Positions 13,267-22,844 of a stretch of DNA of 64,000 bases are shown one piece after another. Location: contig JAAYBD010000011.1 in assembly GCA_012719035.1 (NCBI GenBank), forward strand, positions 1 to 64,000, given 5' to 3'. The notes under the pieces are model-generated. The model saw nothing but the letters and a program-made list of their open reading frames with translations. It made no database searches and was not told the origin of the DNA. The stretch is from Clostridiales bacterium. GTDB taxonomy: Bacteria > Bacillota > Clostridia > Oscillospirales > Oscillospiraceae. Within the stretch, counting starts at the first letter, position 1; the number at the start of each line of letters is the position of its first letter. The translations under genes were made by a program, and so were the position numbers.

Positions 13267-15729
13267 TCATCTTTTTCTTGCAGCGGCAACGTGCCTGCCC
13301 GCGCGTTTTTTCGTCCTGCTCCTGCTTTCTTCAAAGCTGCTTTTCAATCCTTCAAGACCATAGCTGAGGGTTTTCATTAGAGGATATGCAAGGAATACAA
13401 ATACCATCAGGACAAGTTTTGACGAAAACGTCAGCTCTGTCAGCGTAAACAGCTCTCTGAAGAAAATCAGCATAAACACGAAAGTTGCACTCATCGATAT
13501 CATGAGGAGCTTTCGTATTCTGTTATATGGAATGCAGATTCTGTGGAGTACAAGCATACCGACGACTCCCATAATAATGGCGCAAATGGTGGACATCTCT
13601 TGAGTGGGAAAATCGAAAGCGATATAGAACAGCATAACGCCGACAATGAGGATGACATCGGTAAGCCCCCCGGGCAAAGCACGAAAAATCACGTTTCGCA
13701 TAAACTTGCCGCGTACAAGGCTTTCGTTTGGCTCCATTGCCAAGACAAAGGAGGGTATCCCTATTGACAGTGTACTGACAAGACTAATCTGTGCCGGGGT
13801 CAGAGGATACGGCAGTGTGAAAATAAGCGAAATCAGCGCCATCACAAATGAAAATATATTCTTCACCAAAAATAGCGATGCGCTTCGTTCTATATTATTG
13901 ATAACACGCCTGCCCTCCATAACGACCGAGGGCATTGAGGCAAAGTTTGAGTTTAGCAAAACAACATGGGACACCTGACAGGCAACATCGCTTCCTGAAG
14001 CCATTGCGACGCTGCAGTCCGCCTCTTTAAGCGCGAGAACATCGTTTACACCATCGCCCGTCATCGCCACTGTATGCCCTTCCGCCTTCATCGCCTTGAT
14101 CAGCTTTCGTTTCTGTTCGGGCGTCACTCTTCCAAATACGGTGTATTCCTCAGCAGCTTTTCGAATCTTTTTGTCGTCACCAAGTGTTCGGGCATCAACA
14201 TATTTTTCCGCGTTGGCAATCCCTGCCCGCTTTGCAACTTCGGAAACCGTAAGGGCATTGTCTCCCGAAATGACCTTTATCGTTACACCCTGCTTTTCAA
14301 AATACTCAAATGTTTCGGGAGCATTTTTCCTTATCTTGTTAGCAAGGAGCACAAGGGCAAGCGGCATAATTTCCGACGTCAAAGCTTCATCCGACAGTTT
14401 ACCGTCATATAGCGCAAGCAACAGAACCCGGCAGCCTTTTTTAGAATAAAAATCGATTTTTTCCCGATATTTTTCGTAGTTATCACCGAGAATAATATCA
14501 GGCGCACCGAGAATATAGGTCTCATCCTCATGGAAAGACACGCCCCCGTACTTCTTTACGGAGGTAAACGGCAAAGTCTCAATCGCTGTCTGCTTGTGCT
14601 CTCCGCTGAAATATTTTCGCAGAGCCGCCATTGTGTCGTTATCATCCTGCATGGCAAAAACATAGTCTGACATTATCATTCGGATATCGTCGGCTATAAA
14701 TCTATCCTCGCAGAGCAGACAAACGTCCTCGACTATCATCTTATTCTCAGTTATAGTTCCGGTTTTATCAACACAGAGCGTATCTACCCGCGCAAGCGTT
14801 TCAATGCAGTTCATATCGTGGACGAGAGTTTTGCGCTGTGCAAGTCTCACAACTGCTGCGACAAGCGCTATGCTTGTCAAGAGGTAAAGTCCCTCCGGTA
14901 TCATCCCCACAAGTGCGCCTACAGTTGAAGAAACGCCCTCCTTAACAGTACGGTCAAGCCATACGATTTCTTTTACCGCCATGGCCGCACCTATCGGTAT
15001 GAGCGCAATACCTATCCATTTCACAAGGCTTGAGAGCGAGCGCATCATTTCAGACTGCTTTACTTTGTTGCTTTTCTTTGACTCAAGCGTAAGGCGAGAT
15101 ACGTAAGAATCCTTGCCGACGCGGGTAAGCCTTGCCCTTACTGAACCGCTGACGACAAAGCTGCCTGACATCAGCTCATCTCCAACGCCCTTTTTTATTT
15201 CATCGGCCTCACCGGTCATGAGCGCTTCATTGACCAGACACTCGCCGGACACGACTATCGCGTCAGCAAAAATCTGATTTCCCTGAGCAAAGACGACTAT
15301 GTCATCACGAACTGTGTCTTCAATATTAACTGTCTTATATGCGCTGTCCCGGACAACAACTCCCTTAGGGGAATTTATTATACTCAGCTTATCAAGCGTC
15401 CTTTTTGAACGAAGCTCTTGTATGATACCGATAAAAATGTTGGCTATGACGACAGGCATAAATGTCAGGTCATTCCACGATCCGACAGCGATTATGCAGG
15501 CGGCAAGTGCAAAAAAAACTATGTTGAAATAAGTAAGCAGATTTGTACGGATGATTTCTCCGACAGTTTTTGTGGGCGGTTCAAGAGGTATGTTGCCATA
15601 GCCGTTATCCTTGCGTTCCGCCGCCTGCGAAGCGGTCAGCCCGATTTCAGGCGATGGACAAATCTCTTCCACATTACGTCTTATGATTTCTTCTTCGCTA
15701 TGCTTTTTTAACGATATGTTAAAAGCCAT
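13267..15729 (-). CDS. Cation-transporting P-type ATPase (CtpE-like)
   Basis: The 820-residue membrane pump has the actuator motif TGEAD (residues 172-176), the membrane motif PEGL (278-281), the phosphorylation site DKTGT with Asp321, and the hinge TGDGVNDVLALKEAD. About ten membrane segments can be placed, two before the actuator and six at the C-terminus. PEGL followed by LLTSIALVAAVVRLAQRK resembles CtpE-type pumps, for which calcium uptake has been proposed. No CPx motif or N-terminal heavy-metal domain is present, so copper or zinc export is unlikely. The C-terminal tail is strongly basic (RSRTKKRAGRHVAAARKR). A GGAGA site precedes the ATG. Confidence 0.88.
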   Translation of the reverse strand: MAFNISLKKHSEEEIIRRNVEEICPSPEIGLTASQAAERKDNGYGNIPLEPPTKTVGEIIRTNLLTYFNIVFFALAACIIAVGSWNDLTFMPVVIANIFIGIIQELRSKRTLDKLSIINSPKGVVVRDSAYKTVNIEDTVRDDIVVFAQGNQIFADAIVVSGECLVNEALMTGEADEIKKGVGDELMSGSFVVSGSVRARLTRVGKDSYVSRLTLESKKSNKVKQSEMMRSLSSLVKWIGIALIPIGAAMAVKEIVWLDRTVKEGVSSTVGALVGMIPEGLYLLTSIALVAAVVRLAQRKTLVHDMNCIETLARVDTLCVDKTGTITENKMIVEDVCLLCEDRFIADDIRMIMSDYVFAMQDDNDTMAALRKYFSGEHKQTAIETLPFTSVKKYGGVSFHEDETYILGAPDIILGDNYEKYREKIDFYSKKGCRVLLLALYDGKLSDEALTSEIMPLALVLLANKIRKNAPETFEYFEKQGVTIKVISGDNALTVSEVAKRAGIANAEKYVDARTLGDDKKIRKAAEEYTVFGRVTPEQKRKLIKAMKAEGHTVAMTGDGVNDVLALKEADCSVAMASGSDVACQVSHVVLLNSNFASMPSVVMEGRRVINNIERSASLFLVKNIFSFVMALISLIFTLPYPLTPAQISLVSTLSIGIPSFVLAMEPNESLVRGKFMRNVIFRALPGGLTDVILIVGVMLFYIAFDFPTQEMSTICAIIMGVVGMLVLHRICIPYNRIRKLLMISMSATFVFMLIFFRELFTLTELTFSSKLVLMVFVFLAYPLMKTLSYGLEGLKSSFEESRSRTKKRAGRHVAAARKR

Positions 15730-15840
15730 GTGCTTCTATCTCCTCGTGGCCGATTGTACATATACGGTTATATTAACACAATCTTCTCCCATATGGAAAA
15801 CAAATTGTTAATTTTTAGAGTAAAAAAATGAATAAAGCAG

Positions 15841-15896
15841 AAAAAATTAATATCGCCGCCTTGCTATGGATTGTTCCCAAAGCTCAACGGCGATAT
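15841..15896 (-). terminator. Terminator after SLH protein
   Basis: On the minus strand ATATCGCCG (15896-15888) pairs with CGGCGATAT (15858-15850), followed by TAATTTTTT. It lies about 23 nt after the stop codon. Confidence 0.75.
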
Positions 15897-15918
15897 ACCA
15901 GAATTTGCTATTCAAAAC

Positions 15919-18906
15919 TTATTTGACTGCATTCGCGAATTTCATATAAATCTGCGCGACTTGTGCTCTTGTCGCCGTTCCCTTGGGAGAGAAGGCGCCT
16001 TCTCCCATTCCGTTTATCACTCCCGCTTCCTGAAGCGCATAAACAGCGGCTTTTGCACCGTTGCTTATTGATGCATCATCCGAAAACGTTGACCTTTCAA
16101 CGGTCTTTGGAAGAGTTTTTCCATAAGCCACCGCATAGTTGTACAGCATCATACACATATGCTCGCGCGTAATATTGCTATCGGCCTCAAATGTGCTTCC
16201 CGCAATACCGTTTGCAATACCTGTAAGATATGTCCACTCGGCATAAGGACTGTAATAGCGTCCGCTTATAAGGTCGGTATAATTTCCGTTATACACCTTG
16301 ATAAGATCCTGCCTTATATAGCCCGTAACTGTGCCGTATTTAACCTGATACCAGTCTCCGCTTCGGGATAGCACCTGAACTGCCGTATTTTTATTTGATA
16401 CAAATCCCGCGACCCCAGTATCCGTAGAGGGACCGCTCCGGATATTGACGCCTGTTCCGGTCACCAATCCTATGCCCGAGGTCAAGTTGTTTGATACACC
16501 GGCAAAACGTCCTAACACCGTTGCAAACATTCCGCGTGTCATTGTTGCATCCGGGGAAAAAATAGTTTCGGACATTCCGTTGAACAGTTTGATGGAATAT
16601 GTATAGCTTACAGCCTCATAAAACCACATATCGGATTTCACATCAGTGAAAGGCATTTGGGCAGTCGATTTGAAGCTTGCGGAAATTGTCTGGTTTGCGT
16701 TCACATTTGAAAATGTGTAACTTGAAACGGCGCCGATGGAAACTCCGTTAACAAGCACATCGGCAATGGCGTAGCCGTTAGAGGGCGTGATGTTAAAGGT
16801 TTTTGAGCCTGCCGCCAAAACCGAAGAGTTGCCTGAGGGGCTGATGCTTCCGCCGTTTCCGGCTGAGGCGGAGATGCTGTATACAGCGCCGACCTTATAG
16901 CTTATAACTGCCATTTCGCTGCGGCTCATTCCCGCTTTCTCCGCTATGGCTTTTATTGTTGTATCCTGCGTTATTGTGATTGGTGAGGAATAGACCTTGC
17001 TTGAAGCGGTCGGCTCCGTTCCATCGGTAGTATAGTAAATCGTAGCCCCCGCCGATGCGGAAAGCTTTATCTGCGAACCGGATGATACGGTATTTCCCGA
17101 GTTCAAGCCGCTGCTCACAGACGCTGTGGGCTTGGCTGCCTGCGGAATTTTTACAGTATATTCAAGAATAGTGCTTTCGGGATAATTTCCGGAAACCGCA
17201 ATTGCCCGAAGCTTTGTTGTATTATATACGGAAATCGGTCCCGTATATAGCGTGCTGCTTGAAGTCGGGATAGAGCCGTCAAGCGTATAAAATATCCGCG
17301 CTCCCGCAGTATCACTTGTTAAAGTAACACTTTTTCCTCCTGCAAAAGAGCTTGTGCGGCTTTTGGGCGCACTTTCTTTCATGCCCGCAACTGTTTCACC
17401 ATCCAACGGAACAGCCGGACTGGGCGTATATGTAACGCTGTCCCTGTTTGGATTCCTGTAAATAACATAGCCGTTATTCAGATAATACGACTGCAGGCTG
17501 CTGAGAGATTTGCTCTCTCCTGCCCCATAGCGTGTGACACGTGTAATTACAGGCGTCTGTTCCATGATCTCAACTCCGATGATACTGCCGTTTGCGTCAT
17601 ATGTAAGAGCCGAAACGAGAACAACATGGCTGCTCGATTTGTTAAGGCAGTCCCCCACCTGAAGGCTGTAAATGCTCTGATCACTTACTTTTTCAGCAAC
17701 CTCTAACAGCGAATATGTAGTCTTGCGTCTTTCAATTCCCCACGCATAAGATACATAAGCACTGCAGTCGGTAGAAAGAGAGGGTGCGGTTTTATTATAA
17801 GTGGAATATGTAGTATATAATTTGCTTGTGTTATTAAGAACAGCGGATGAAAAGTCCTCAAGCGACACTCCGTAGCCTATATATCCGTTGGTGTTGACAG
17901 GCTGTCCGTATGGAAGACCCGTATAAGTAGTCTCCGCCTTGAATACTCCGGCTTGTCCCCATTGATATATATCCTCAAGCGGCGTCCACTTGATTTCTGT
18001 GAGCTGGCGTGCGCGTTTCACTATGTTTTTCTGTCCTTGGGAAACCTCTGATGTCAGCGGCGTGCTGACATCGCTAAGATTCGCCGACATTAGACTTACA
18101 TCGTTGCTGATCAGTCCCGCTTCCCGGAGAAGTGCTTCAAAATCGCATTGCAGCTCATTGTTGTCGTTATACTCGCTGATAGTGTTATCTTCGTCGGCAC
18201 CAAAAAGCTGCATGACAGAAACTGTGCCATGAATATCGAACTCCATGAGGTCTGCAGCTTCATTAAAACCGCTGAAGAGCTTCTCAAGTTCAACCATATA
18301 GTTGTGGTTCTGCTTCAAAACTGCAAGATAACCGCTGTCGGAATAACAGGACGTAACCCCTGTCATAAGCTCGCGTTCATCCGCCCATATGGTATAATCA
18401 AATACCTCGCCTGTCAGAAAAATATTGCCATACTGCGTAGGGATAAGTCCTTTCAGACCGCATAGGCTGCTTATTTTCTCCGCTGTATTCTTTTGCCTTG
18501 AAAATTCATATGCCGCACCTCCGGCAATATAGCGGATATTGCCCCCTATGACATACATCTGCTTTATTTCAGCATCAGCAGTGCAAACAAGCTCTCTGCT
18601 TCCGCCGTTTGCCGGTATTCTGAAAACGTCTGCGCCAAGTGTGTAATATATGTATCCATCGTACAGATTTAGGTTTTTCCCTCTGTCTGCACTGAGAGCG
18701 CGGACATCCTCGCCGCTTTGTACGAATATACCGTTCTGTACAAAATAAAAGTTATCGCCGTCAACAAGCATGACGCCGCCGTTCAAAATGTTAAGATCAC
18801 TGTTTCCGGGAGTCTCCCATATGTCGGAAACCGCAAAGCTAATAGTTGGCAATAAGCAAAGGCACATTACCACCGACATAAATAAAGCGAATGTTTTGCG
18901 TAACAT
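15919..18906 (-). CDS. SLH-domain surface protein with NlpC/P60-like and SH3 domains
   Basis: The 995-residue exported protein has a signal peptide (1-25, ending ISFA). A beta-propeller-like DUF5050-type region spans about 40-200 (LYDGYIYYTLGADVFRIPA). An NlpC/P60-like papain-fold region at about 325-480 has Cys381 (STDCSAYVSYAWG) and His427 (SSSHVVLVSAL). Two chitobiase-C-like modules follow (ARIFYTLDGSIPTSSS; ATIYYTTDGTEPTASS), then an InlB-type repeat (674-746). SLH1 is at 752-805, an SH3 domain at 812-872, SLH2 at 874-925 and SLH3 at 938-990. The start at 18906 is chosen for its GGAGG site and signal peptide; a longer frame to 18993 lacks both. SLH domains bind pyruvylated wall polymer, so it is probably a wall-anchored hydrolase. 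Confidence 0.85.
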   Translation of the reverse strand: MLRKTFALFMSVVMCLCLLPTISFAVSDIWETPGNSDLNILNGGVMLVDGDNFYFVQNGIFVQSGEDVRALSADRGKNLNLYDGYIYYTLGADVFRIPANGGSRELVCTADAEIKQMYVIGGNIRYIAGGAAYEFSRQKNTAEKISSLCGLKGLIPTQYGNIFLTGEVFDYTIWADERELMTGVTSCYSDSGYLAVLKQNHNYMVELEKLFSGFNEAADLMEFDIHGTVSVMQLFGADEDNTISEYNDNNELQCDFEALLREAGLISNDVSLMSANLSDVSTPLTSEVSQGQKNIVKRARQLTEIKWTPLEDIYQWGQAGVFKAETTYTGLPYGQPVNTNGYIGYGVSLEDFSSAVLNNTSKLYTTYSTYNKTAPSLSTDCSAYVSYAWGIERRKTTYSLLEVAEKVSDQSIYSLQVGDCLNKSSSHVVLVSALTYDANGSIIGVEIMEQTPVITRVTRYGAGESKSLSSLQSYYLNNGYVIYRNPNRDSVTYTPSPAVPLDGETVAGMKESAPKSRTSSFAGGKSVTLTSDTAGARIFYTLDGSIPTSSSTLYTGPISVYNTTKLRAIAVSGNYPESTILEYTVKIPQAAKPTASVSSGLNSGNTVSSGSQIKLSASAGATIYYTTDGTEPTASSKVYSSPITITQDTTIKAIAEKAGMSRSEMAVISYKVGAVYSISASAGNGGSISPSGNSSVLAAGSKTFNITPSNGYAIADVLVNGVSIGAVSSYTFSNVNANQTISASFKSTAQMPFTDVKSDMWFYEAVSYTYSIKLFNGMSETIFSPDATMTRGMFATVLGRFAGVSNNLTSGIGLVTGTGVNIRSGPSTDTGVAGFVSNKNTAVQVLSRSGDWYQVKYGTVTGYIRQDLIKVYNGNYTDLISGRYYSPYAEWTYLTGIANGIAGSTFEADSNITREHMCMMLYNYAVAYGKTLPKTVERSTFSDDASISNGAKAAVYALQEAGVINGMGEGAFSPKGTATRAQVAQIYMKFANAVK

Positions 18907-19045
18907 TTTTCCAGTGCCTCCATGTATAGAAAGGGTTTCGTTTACATAATTTTCACAAGTATACCATACTCTGTTTATTTTTTCAATAATCATCTGCTCT
19001 TACTGTAATTTTATGCTTTTTTCTGTAGTTTTGCGGCAGATTATG

Positions 19046-19082
19046 GGAAAACCGCCGGTCTTAATAATTAAGACCGGCGGTT
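19046..19082 (-). terminator. Terminator after serA
   Basis: Perfect 14-bp stem (19050-19063 with 19069-19082), loop ATAAT, followed by TTTTCCC in the minus direction. It lies 16 nt after the serA stop. Confidence 0.88.
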
Positions 19083-19097
19083 AAAATTTGATGTTTA

Positions 19098-20261
19098 TTA
19101 CAGAATGCGGACTCTTATGACATCATTTTGTTTTCTTATCATTTCGGGAATCGTATCACCGATATGAGTATCTGTGTCGATAATCGTATAAGCATATTCA
19201 CCGCGGGGTGCGTTTATCATATGTGAAATGTTGATATTGGCACCTCCGATGAGGTCAAGAAATTGGTTGAGCATACGAGGAACATTGCGGTGCAAAATGC
19301 AAATTCTGCTCTCTCCCATGCGGTCAAGGCTGACGTTCGGCAGGTTGACCGAGTTCTTAATGTTGCCGTTAAGTAGATAATCAACTGCCTCCTGCGCCGC
19401 CATTATCGCACATTTCTCCTCGCTTTCCGGAGTAGATGCACCAAGGTGCGGCATGGGTATGGTGTTAGGTGCCTTTGAGGTTATCGCATTCGGGAAGTCT
19501 GTTACATAGCGGGCAACCTTGGTGGAATCGATTGCATCAAGAAGATCTTCATCGCAGACAAGTTCGGCTCTTGCAAGGTTGACGATGCGAACGCCATCCT
19601 TCATCTTTGCGAAAGCTTCCTTGTTTATCATATGGTGAGTTTCCTTCATGTAAGGCACGTGCAGTGTGATATAGTCGCAATTTCGATAAATTGTGTCGAT
19701 ATCAGTTGCGTGCTTGACTTGGCTCGAAAGTCTCCACGCGGCATCAACAGACAGGTAGGGGTCATAGCCGTAAACCTTCATGCCAAGCTCTATAGCCGTA
19801 TTCGCTATCTTTGCTCCGATTGCGCCCAAACCGACGACGCCTAAAGTCTTGCCGGCTATTTCGGGTCCCGTGAAGCTCGACTTGCCTTTCTCGACCATGG
19901 CGGCAACCTCGTCGCCCTTATCTGCAATGCTGTGAACCCACTCTATTCCGCCCACAACATCTCTGGATGCCATGAGCAGAGCGCAAATCACAAGTTCCTT
20001 CACCGCTTCGGAATTCGCGCCGGGAGTGTTGAAAACTACAATGCCCTTTTCAGCGCAGCGGCTGCTGGGAATGTTGTTAGTACCCGCTCCGGCTCTCGCT
20101 ATGCAAAGAAGGTTGTCGTTAAACTCCATCTCGTTCATGTTAGCGCTGCGAACCATTATAGCGTCGGGAGCCTCGCAGTCATTATCAATGACAATGCCGT
20201 TTTCCGTTACTATATCAAGACCGGAAGACGAAATCTTATTTAAAGTCTTTAGCTTATACAC
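19098..20261 (-). CDS. serA: D-3-phosphoglycerate dehydrogenase
   Basis: The 387-residue enzyme oxidizes 3-phosphoglycerate to phosphohydroxypyruvate, the first step of serine synthesis. The Rossmann motif is GVVGLGAIGAKIAN, with substrate and catalytic segments ARAGAGTNNIP and MPHLGASTPESEEK (His in the active site). The C-terminal 70 residues look like an ACT domain (ILHRNVPRMLNQFLDLI), which could allow feedback by serine. The start is GTG at 20261 with GAGGTAAG inside the end of serC, so the genes overlap by 8 nt and are translationally coupled. Confidence 0.92.
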   Translation of the reverse strand: MYKLKTLNKISSSGLDIVTENGIVIDNDCEAPDAIMVRSANMNEMEFNDNLLCIARAGAGTNNIPSSRCAEKGIVVFNTPGANSEAVKELVICALLMASRDVVGGIEWVHSIADKGDEVAAMVEKGKSSFTGPEIAGKTLGVVGLGAIGAKIANTAIELGMKVYGYDPYLSVDAAWRLSSQVKHATDIDTIYRNCDYITLHVPYMKETHHMINKEAFAKMKDGVRIVNLARAELVCDEDLLDAIDSTKVARYVTDFPNAITSKAPNTIPMPHLGASTPESEEKCAIMAAQEAVDYLLNGNIKNSVNLPNVSLDRMGESRICILHRNVPRMLNQFLDLIGGANINISHMINAPRGEYAYTIIDTDTHIGDTIPEMIRKQNDVIRVRIL

Positions 20262-21351
20262 AATTACTTACCTCGAATTCTTTCATATATTCAACAAGCT
20301 TACGAACGCCCTCTATCGGCATGGCGTTATAAATTGAAGCCCTCATACCGCCTACATTTCTGTGACCCTTTACGTTGGTAAGCCCTTTTGCGGACGCGCC
20401 CTTGCAGAACCCCGCATCCTTCTCTTCGTCCCCTGTACGGAAAGTAATGTTCATGTCGCTGCGTGAACCCGGCTCCGCGCAGGCTTTGAAAAGCTTGCTG
20501 TTGTCAAGGAAATCATAGAGAAGCGCAGCTTTCTCTTTTTTAATTTTCTCCATACCTTCAACGCCGCCCTGCTTTCCGAGCCAGTCGAGGACAAGGCCCA
20601 GCATATAAATATTCCAGCAAGGAGGAGTATTGTACATCGAGTCCTTCTCTATCATGCGCTGATAGCTCATCATAAGGGGCGTGCAGGACATTTCTTTTCC
20701 CGCAAGACTCTTGTCAATAATAACAACTGTAAGACCGGCAGGAGCCATATTCTTCTGAGCGCCGGCAAAAATAATTCCATATTTTGAAACATCCACAGGC
20801 TTTGAAAGGATATTGGACGACATATCGCAGCAGATGGGTACATTCCCGGTTTCGGGAACATATTGCCACTCTGTTCCGTAAATCGTATTATTTGCGCAAT
20901 AGTAAAAATAATCAGCGTCCGGAGAAAGTTTAAGATCGGACTGCTTGGGAATATATGTATGATTTTTATCTTCGGAGGAAGCGGCGATATTTACCGTGCC
21001 GTATTTCTTAGCTTCCTTCGTAGCGATTGTGGCAAAATTACCTGTAACGGCATAATCTGCCTTGCCCTTTCCAAGCTCGTGCATAAGGTTCATAGGAATC
21101 ATTGAAAACTGCAATGAAGCACCGCCTTGGAGGAAGAGAACCTCATGGGTGTCGGGTATTGAAAGAGCTGATTTCATCTTTGACTTTGTACTTTCAAAAA
21201 TTTCCAGATATACTTTACTTCTGTGACTCATCTCCATGACTGACATTCCGCTGCCGCCATAGTTGAGAATGTCTTTGCCGGCTATTTCAAGAACCTCAGT
21301 GGGCAATACTGACGGGCCGGCGGAAAAATTGAAAACTTCTTCTCTTTTCAT
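20254..21351 (-). CDS. serC: Phosphoserine aminotransferase
   Basis: The 365-residue PLP enzyme converts phosphohydroxypyruvate and glutamate to phosphoserine. It starts EEVFNFSAGPSVLPTEVL, the family's typical N-terminus. The PLP lysine is in FAGAQKNMAPAG, and GHRNVGGMRASIYNAM closes the active site. The start at 21351 is chosen for its GGAGG site; an ATG at 21369 is farther from any site. It is the first gene of a serC-serA operon with its own promoter. No phosphoserine phosphatase is in the window. Confidence 0.93.
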   Translation of the reverse strand: MKREEVFNFSAGPSVLPTEVLEIAGKDILNYGGSGMSVMEMSHRSKVYLEIFESTKSKMKSALSIPDTHEVLFLQGGASLQFSMIPMNLMHELGKGKADYAVTGNFATIATKEAKKYGTVNIAASSEDKNHTYIPKQSDLKLSPDADYFYYCANNTIYGTEWQYVPETGNVPICCDMSSNILSKPVDVSKYGIIFAGAQKNMAPAGLTVVIIDKSLAGKEMSCTPLMMSYQRMIEKDSMYNTPPCWNIYMLGLVLDWLGKQGGVEGMEKIKKEKAALLYDFLDNSKLFKACAEPGSRSDMNITFRTGDEEKDAGFCKGASAKGLTNVKGHRNVGGMRASIYNAMPIEGVRKLVEYMKEFEVSNCV

Positions 21352-21408
21352 CGAAATACCTCCATGCAATTTTACATTAATTCCATTCGTTAGAATAATG
21401 TCAATGTT

Positions 21409-21438
21409 ATTATAATGCCTTTAGCACCCTAAAGTCAA
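21409..21438 (-). promoter_or_regulatory. serC-serA promoter
   Basis: Minus strand TTGACT (21438-21433), 18-bp spacer, TATAAT (21414-21409). It overlaps the mtaB stop codon and separates serCA from mtaB transcription. Confidence 0.55.
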
Positions 21439-22721
21439 ACTAATTTCCCTACAAGCATTTTGTCTAAGATGCCAGTAATTTTGACATTTTCAACAAGATT
21501 GTGAAGGTGTCCATTGTTCACGCACACTTGGGCATAGTTCGCTGCGTGACCTACGGACATGCCCTCATGTTCCGTTTCAAAAAGAACCTGCAAATTTTTG
21601 CCAATACATGATTTTAAAAACGCATTTTCCATTTCTGATGCCGCGTCCTGTGCCTGCGCCGCTCTCTTTGCCTTTACCGCATTGGACAGCTGTCCGCCCA
21701 TTTCCGCCGCCTTTGTTCCCGGTCTTTTGGAATACGGAAAAATGTGCATCGAAGAAAAACCGCACTTTCTTATAAACTCAAGCGTTTCCCTGTGCTGTTC
21801 TTCGGTTTCCCCCGGGAATCCGACAATAAGGTCTGCTGTAAGCCCGCAGTCCGGAAAATATCTGCGCAGAAGCTGTACCGACTCAAAAAACTTTGCGGTA
21901 TCGTATTTTCTGTTCATCATACGCAGTGTCTCGTCACATCCGCTCTGGAGCGAAAGATGGAAGTGGTCGCAGAGCTTGCCCGTTTTTTTCAGCCGGGCAC
22001 AAAAATCCTCGGTAACAACAGTAGGTTCCAGTGAACCAAGGCGTATCCGCATCTCCCCTGCCTTTTCGGCTATAGCTTCTATCGCATCGGCAAGGCTTTG
22101 CTTAGGCGTAAGATCCCGTCCATAGGATGCTATTTCTATACCTGTTATCACAAGCTCACGGAATCCCTGAGCGGCAAGCGCTTCGGACTGCGCCGCACAT
22201 CTCTCCGGAGGAAGGCTTCTGACCCTGCCTCTTGTGTATGGTATGATGCAATAGGAGCAGAAGTTCGTGCAGCCGTCCTGAATTTTAAGCATCGCTCTCG
22301 TCCGCCCTTCTGCGGCGCCTGAAGGCAGCTCCTCCATAATTCTGCGCGCAAAGGGGTCATCAGTCCATTCAATCCTATGTTTGTTAACTACAGCTTTTTC
22401 TATATCATCCGCTAAGCGCTCTTTCTCTCCGCTTCCGTGTATAACATCTGCACCCAGCTCATCAATCTCTGAAGGCGAAAGCTGTGAATAGCAGCCGCAT
22501 ACGGCAACAAGAGCTCCCGGATTTTCACCCGCCAGTTTTCTTATCGCCTGACGGGACTTTCTTCCGCTCTCAGCCGTTACCGCGCATGTGTTCACTATAA
22601 TAACGTCAGCTTTTTCGTCATGCCCGGCGGGCATAAAGCCGCGGTTTTGAAGCATTGTTTCAAGCGCCTGAGTTTCAAATTGGTTGACCTTGCATCCAAG
22701 GGTCATTATTCTGTAATTCAT
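21435..22721 (-). CDS. mtaB: tRNA t6A37 methylthiotransferase MtaB
   Basis: The 428-residue radical-SAM enzyme adds a methylthio group to t6A37 of tRNAs reading ANN codons. The N-terminal UPF0004 domain starts IMTLGCKVNQFETQAL with three cluster cysteines (GCK, NTCAV, VCGCYS). The radical SAM motif is GCTNFCSYCIIPYTRGRVRS. A TRAM-like C-terminal region holds the substrate-binding end. LGCKVNQFE rather than TYGCQMN favours MtaB over MiaB. An AGGTGG site precedes the ATG. It is divergent from the cysteine desulfurase gene. Confidence 0.92.
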   Translation of the reverse strand: MNYRIMTLGCKVNQFETQALETMLQNRGFMPAGHDEKADVIIVNTCAVTAESGRKSRQAIRKLAGENPGALVAVCGCYSQLSPSEIDELGADVIHGSGEKERLADDIEKAVVNKHRIEWTDDPFARRIMEELPSGAAEGRTRAMLKIQDGCTNFCSYCIIPYTRGRVRSLPPERCAAQSEALAAQGFRELVITGIEIASYGRDLTPKQSLADAIEAIAEKAGEMRIRLGSLEPTVVTEDFCARLKKTGKLCDHFHLSLQSGCDETLRMMNRKYDTAKFFESVQLLRRYFPDCGLTADLIVGFPGETEEQHRETLEFIRKCGFSSMHIFPYSKRPGTKAAEMGGQLSNAVKAKRAAQAQDAASEMENAFLKSCIGKNLQVLFETEHEGMSVGHAANYAQVCVNNGHLHNLVENVKITGILDKMLVGKLV

Positions 22722-22844
22722 GGGTCCACCTTGTTTTTCGAGGTAATTTGGGTTATAATAGTAAAGTTGTTTTTCTGGTACTAAAAATGCCGCGTCTTAA
22801 AAATCTGCTTTTTTAAGCATCGGCAAGAACCTGCGGAGGATCAT

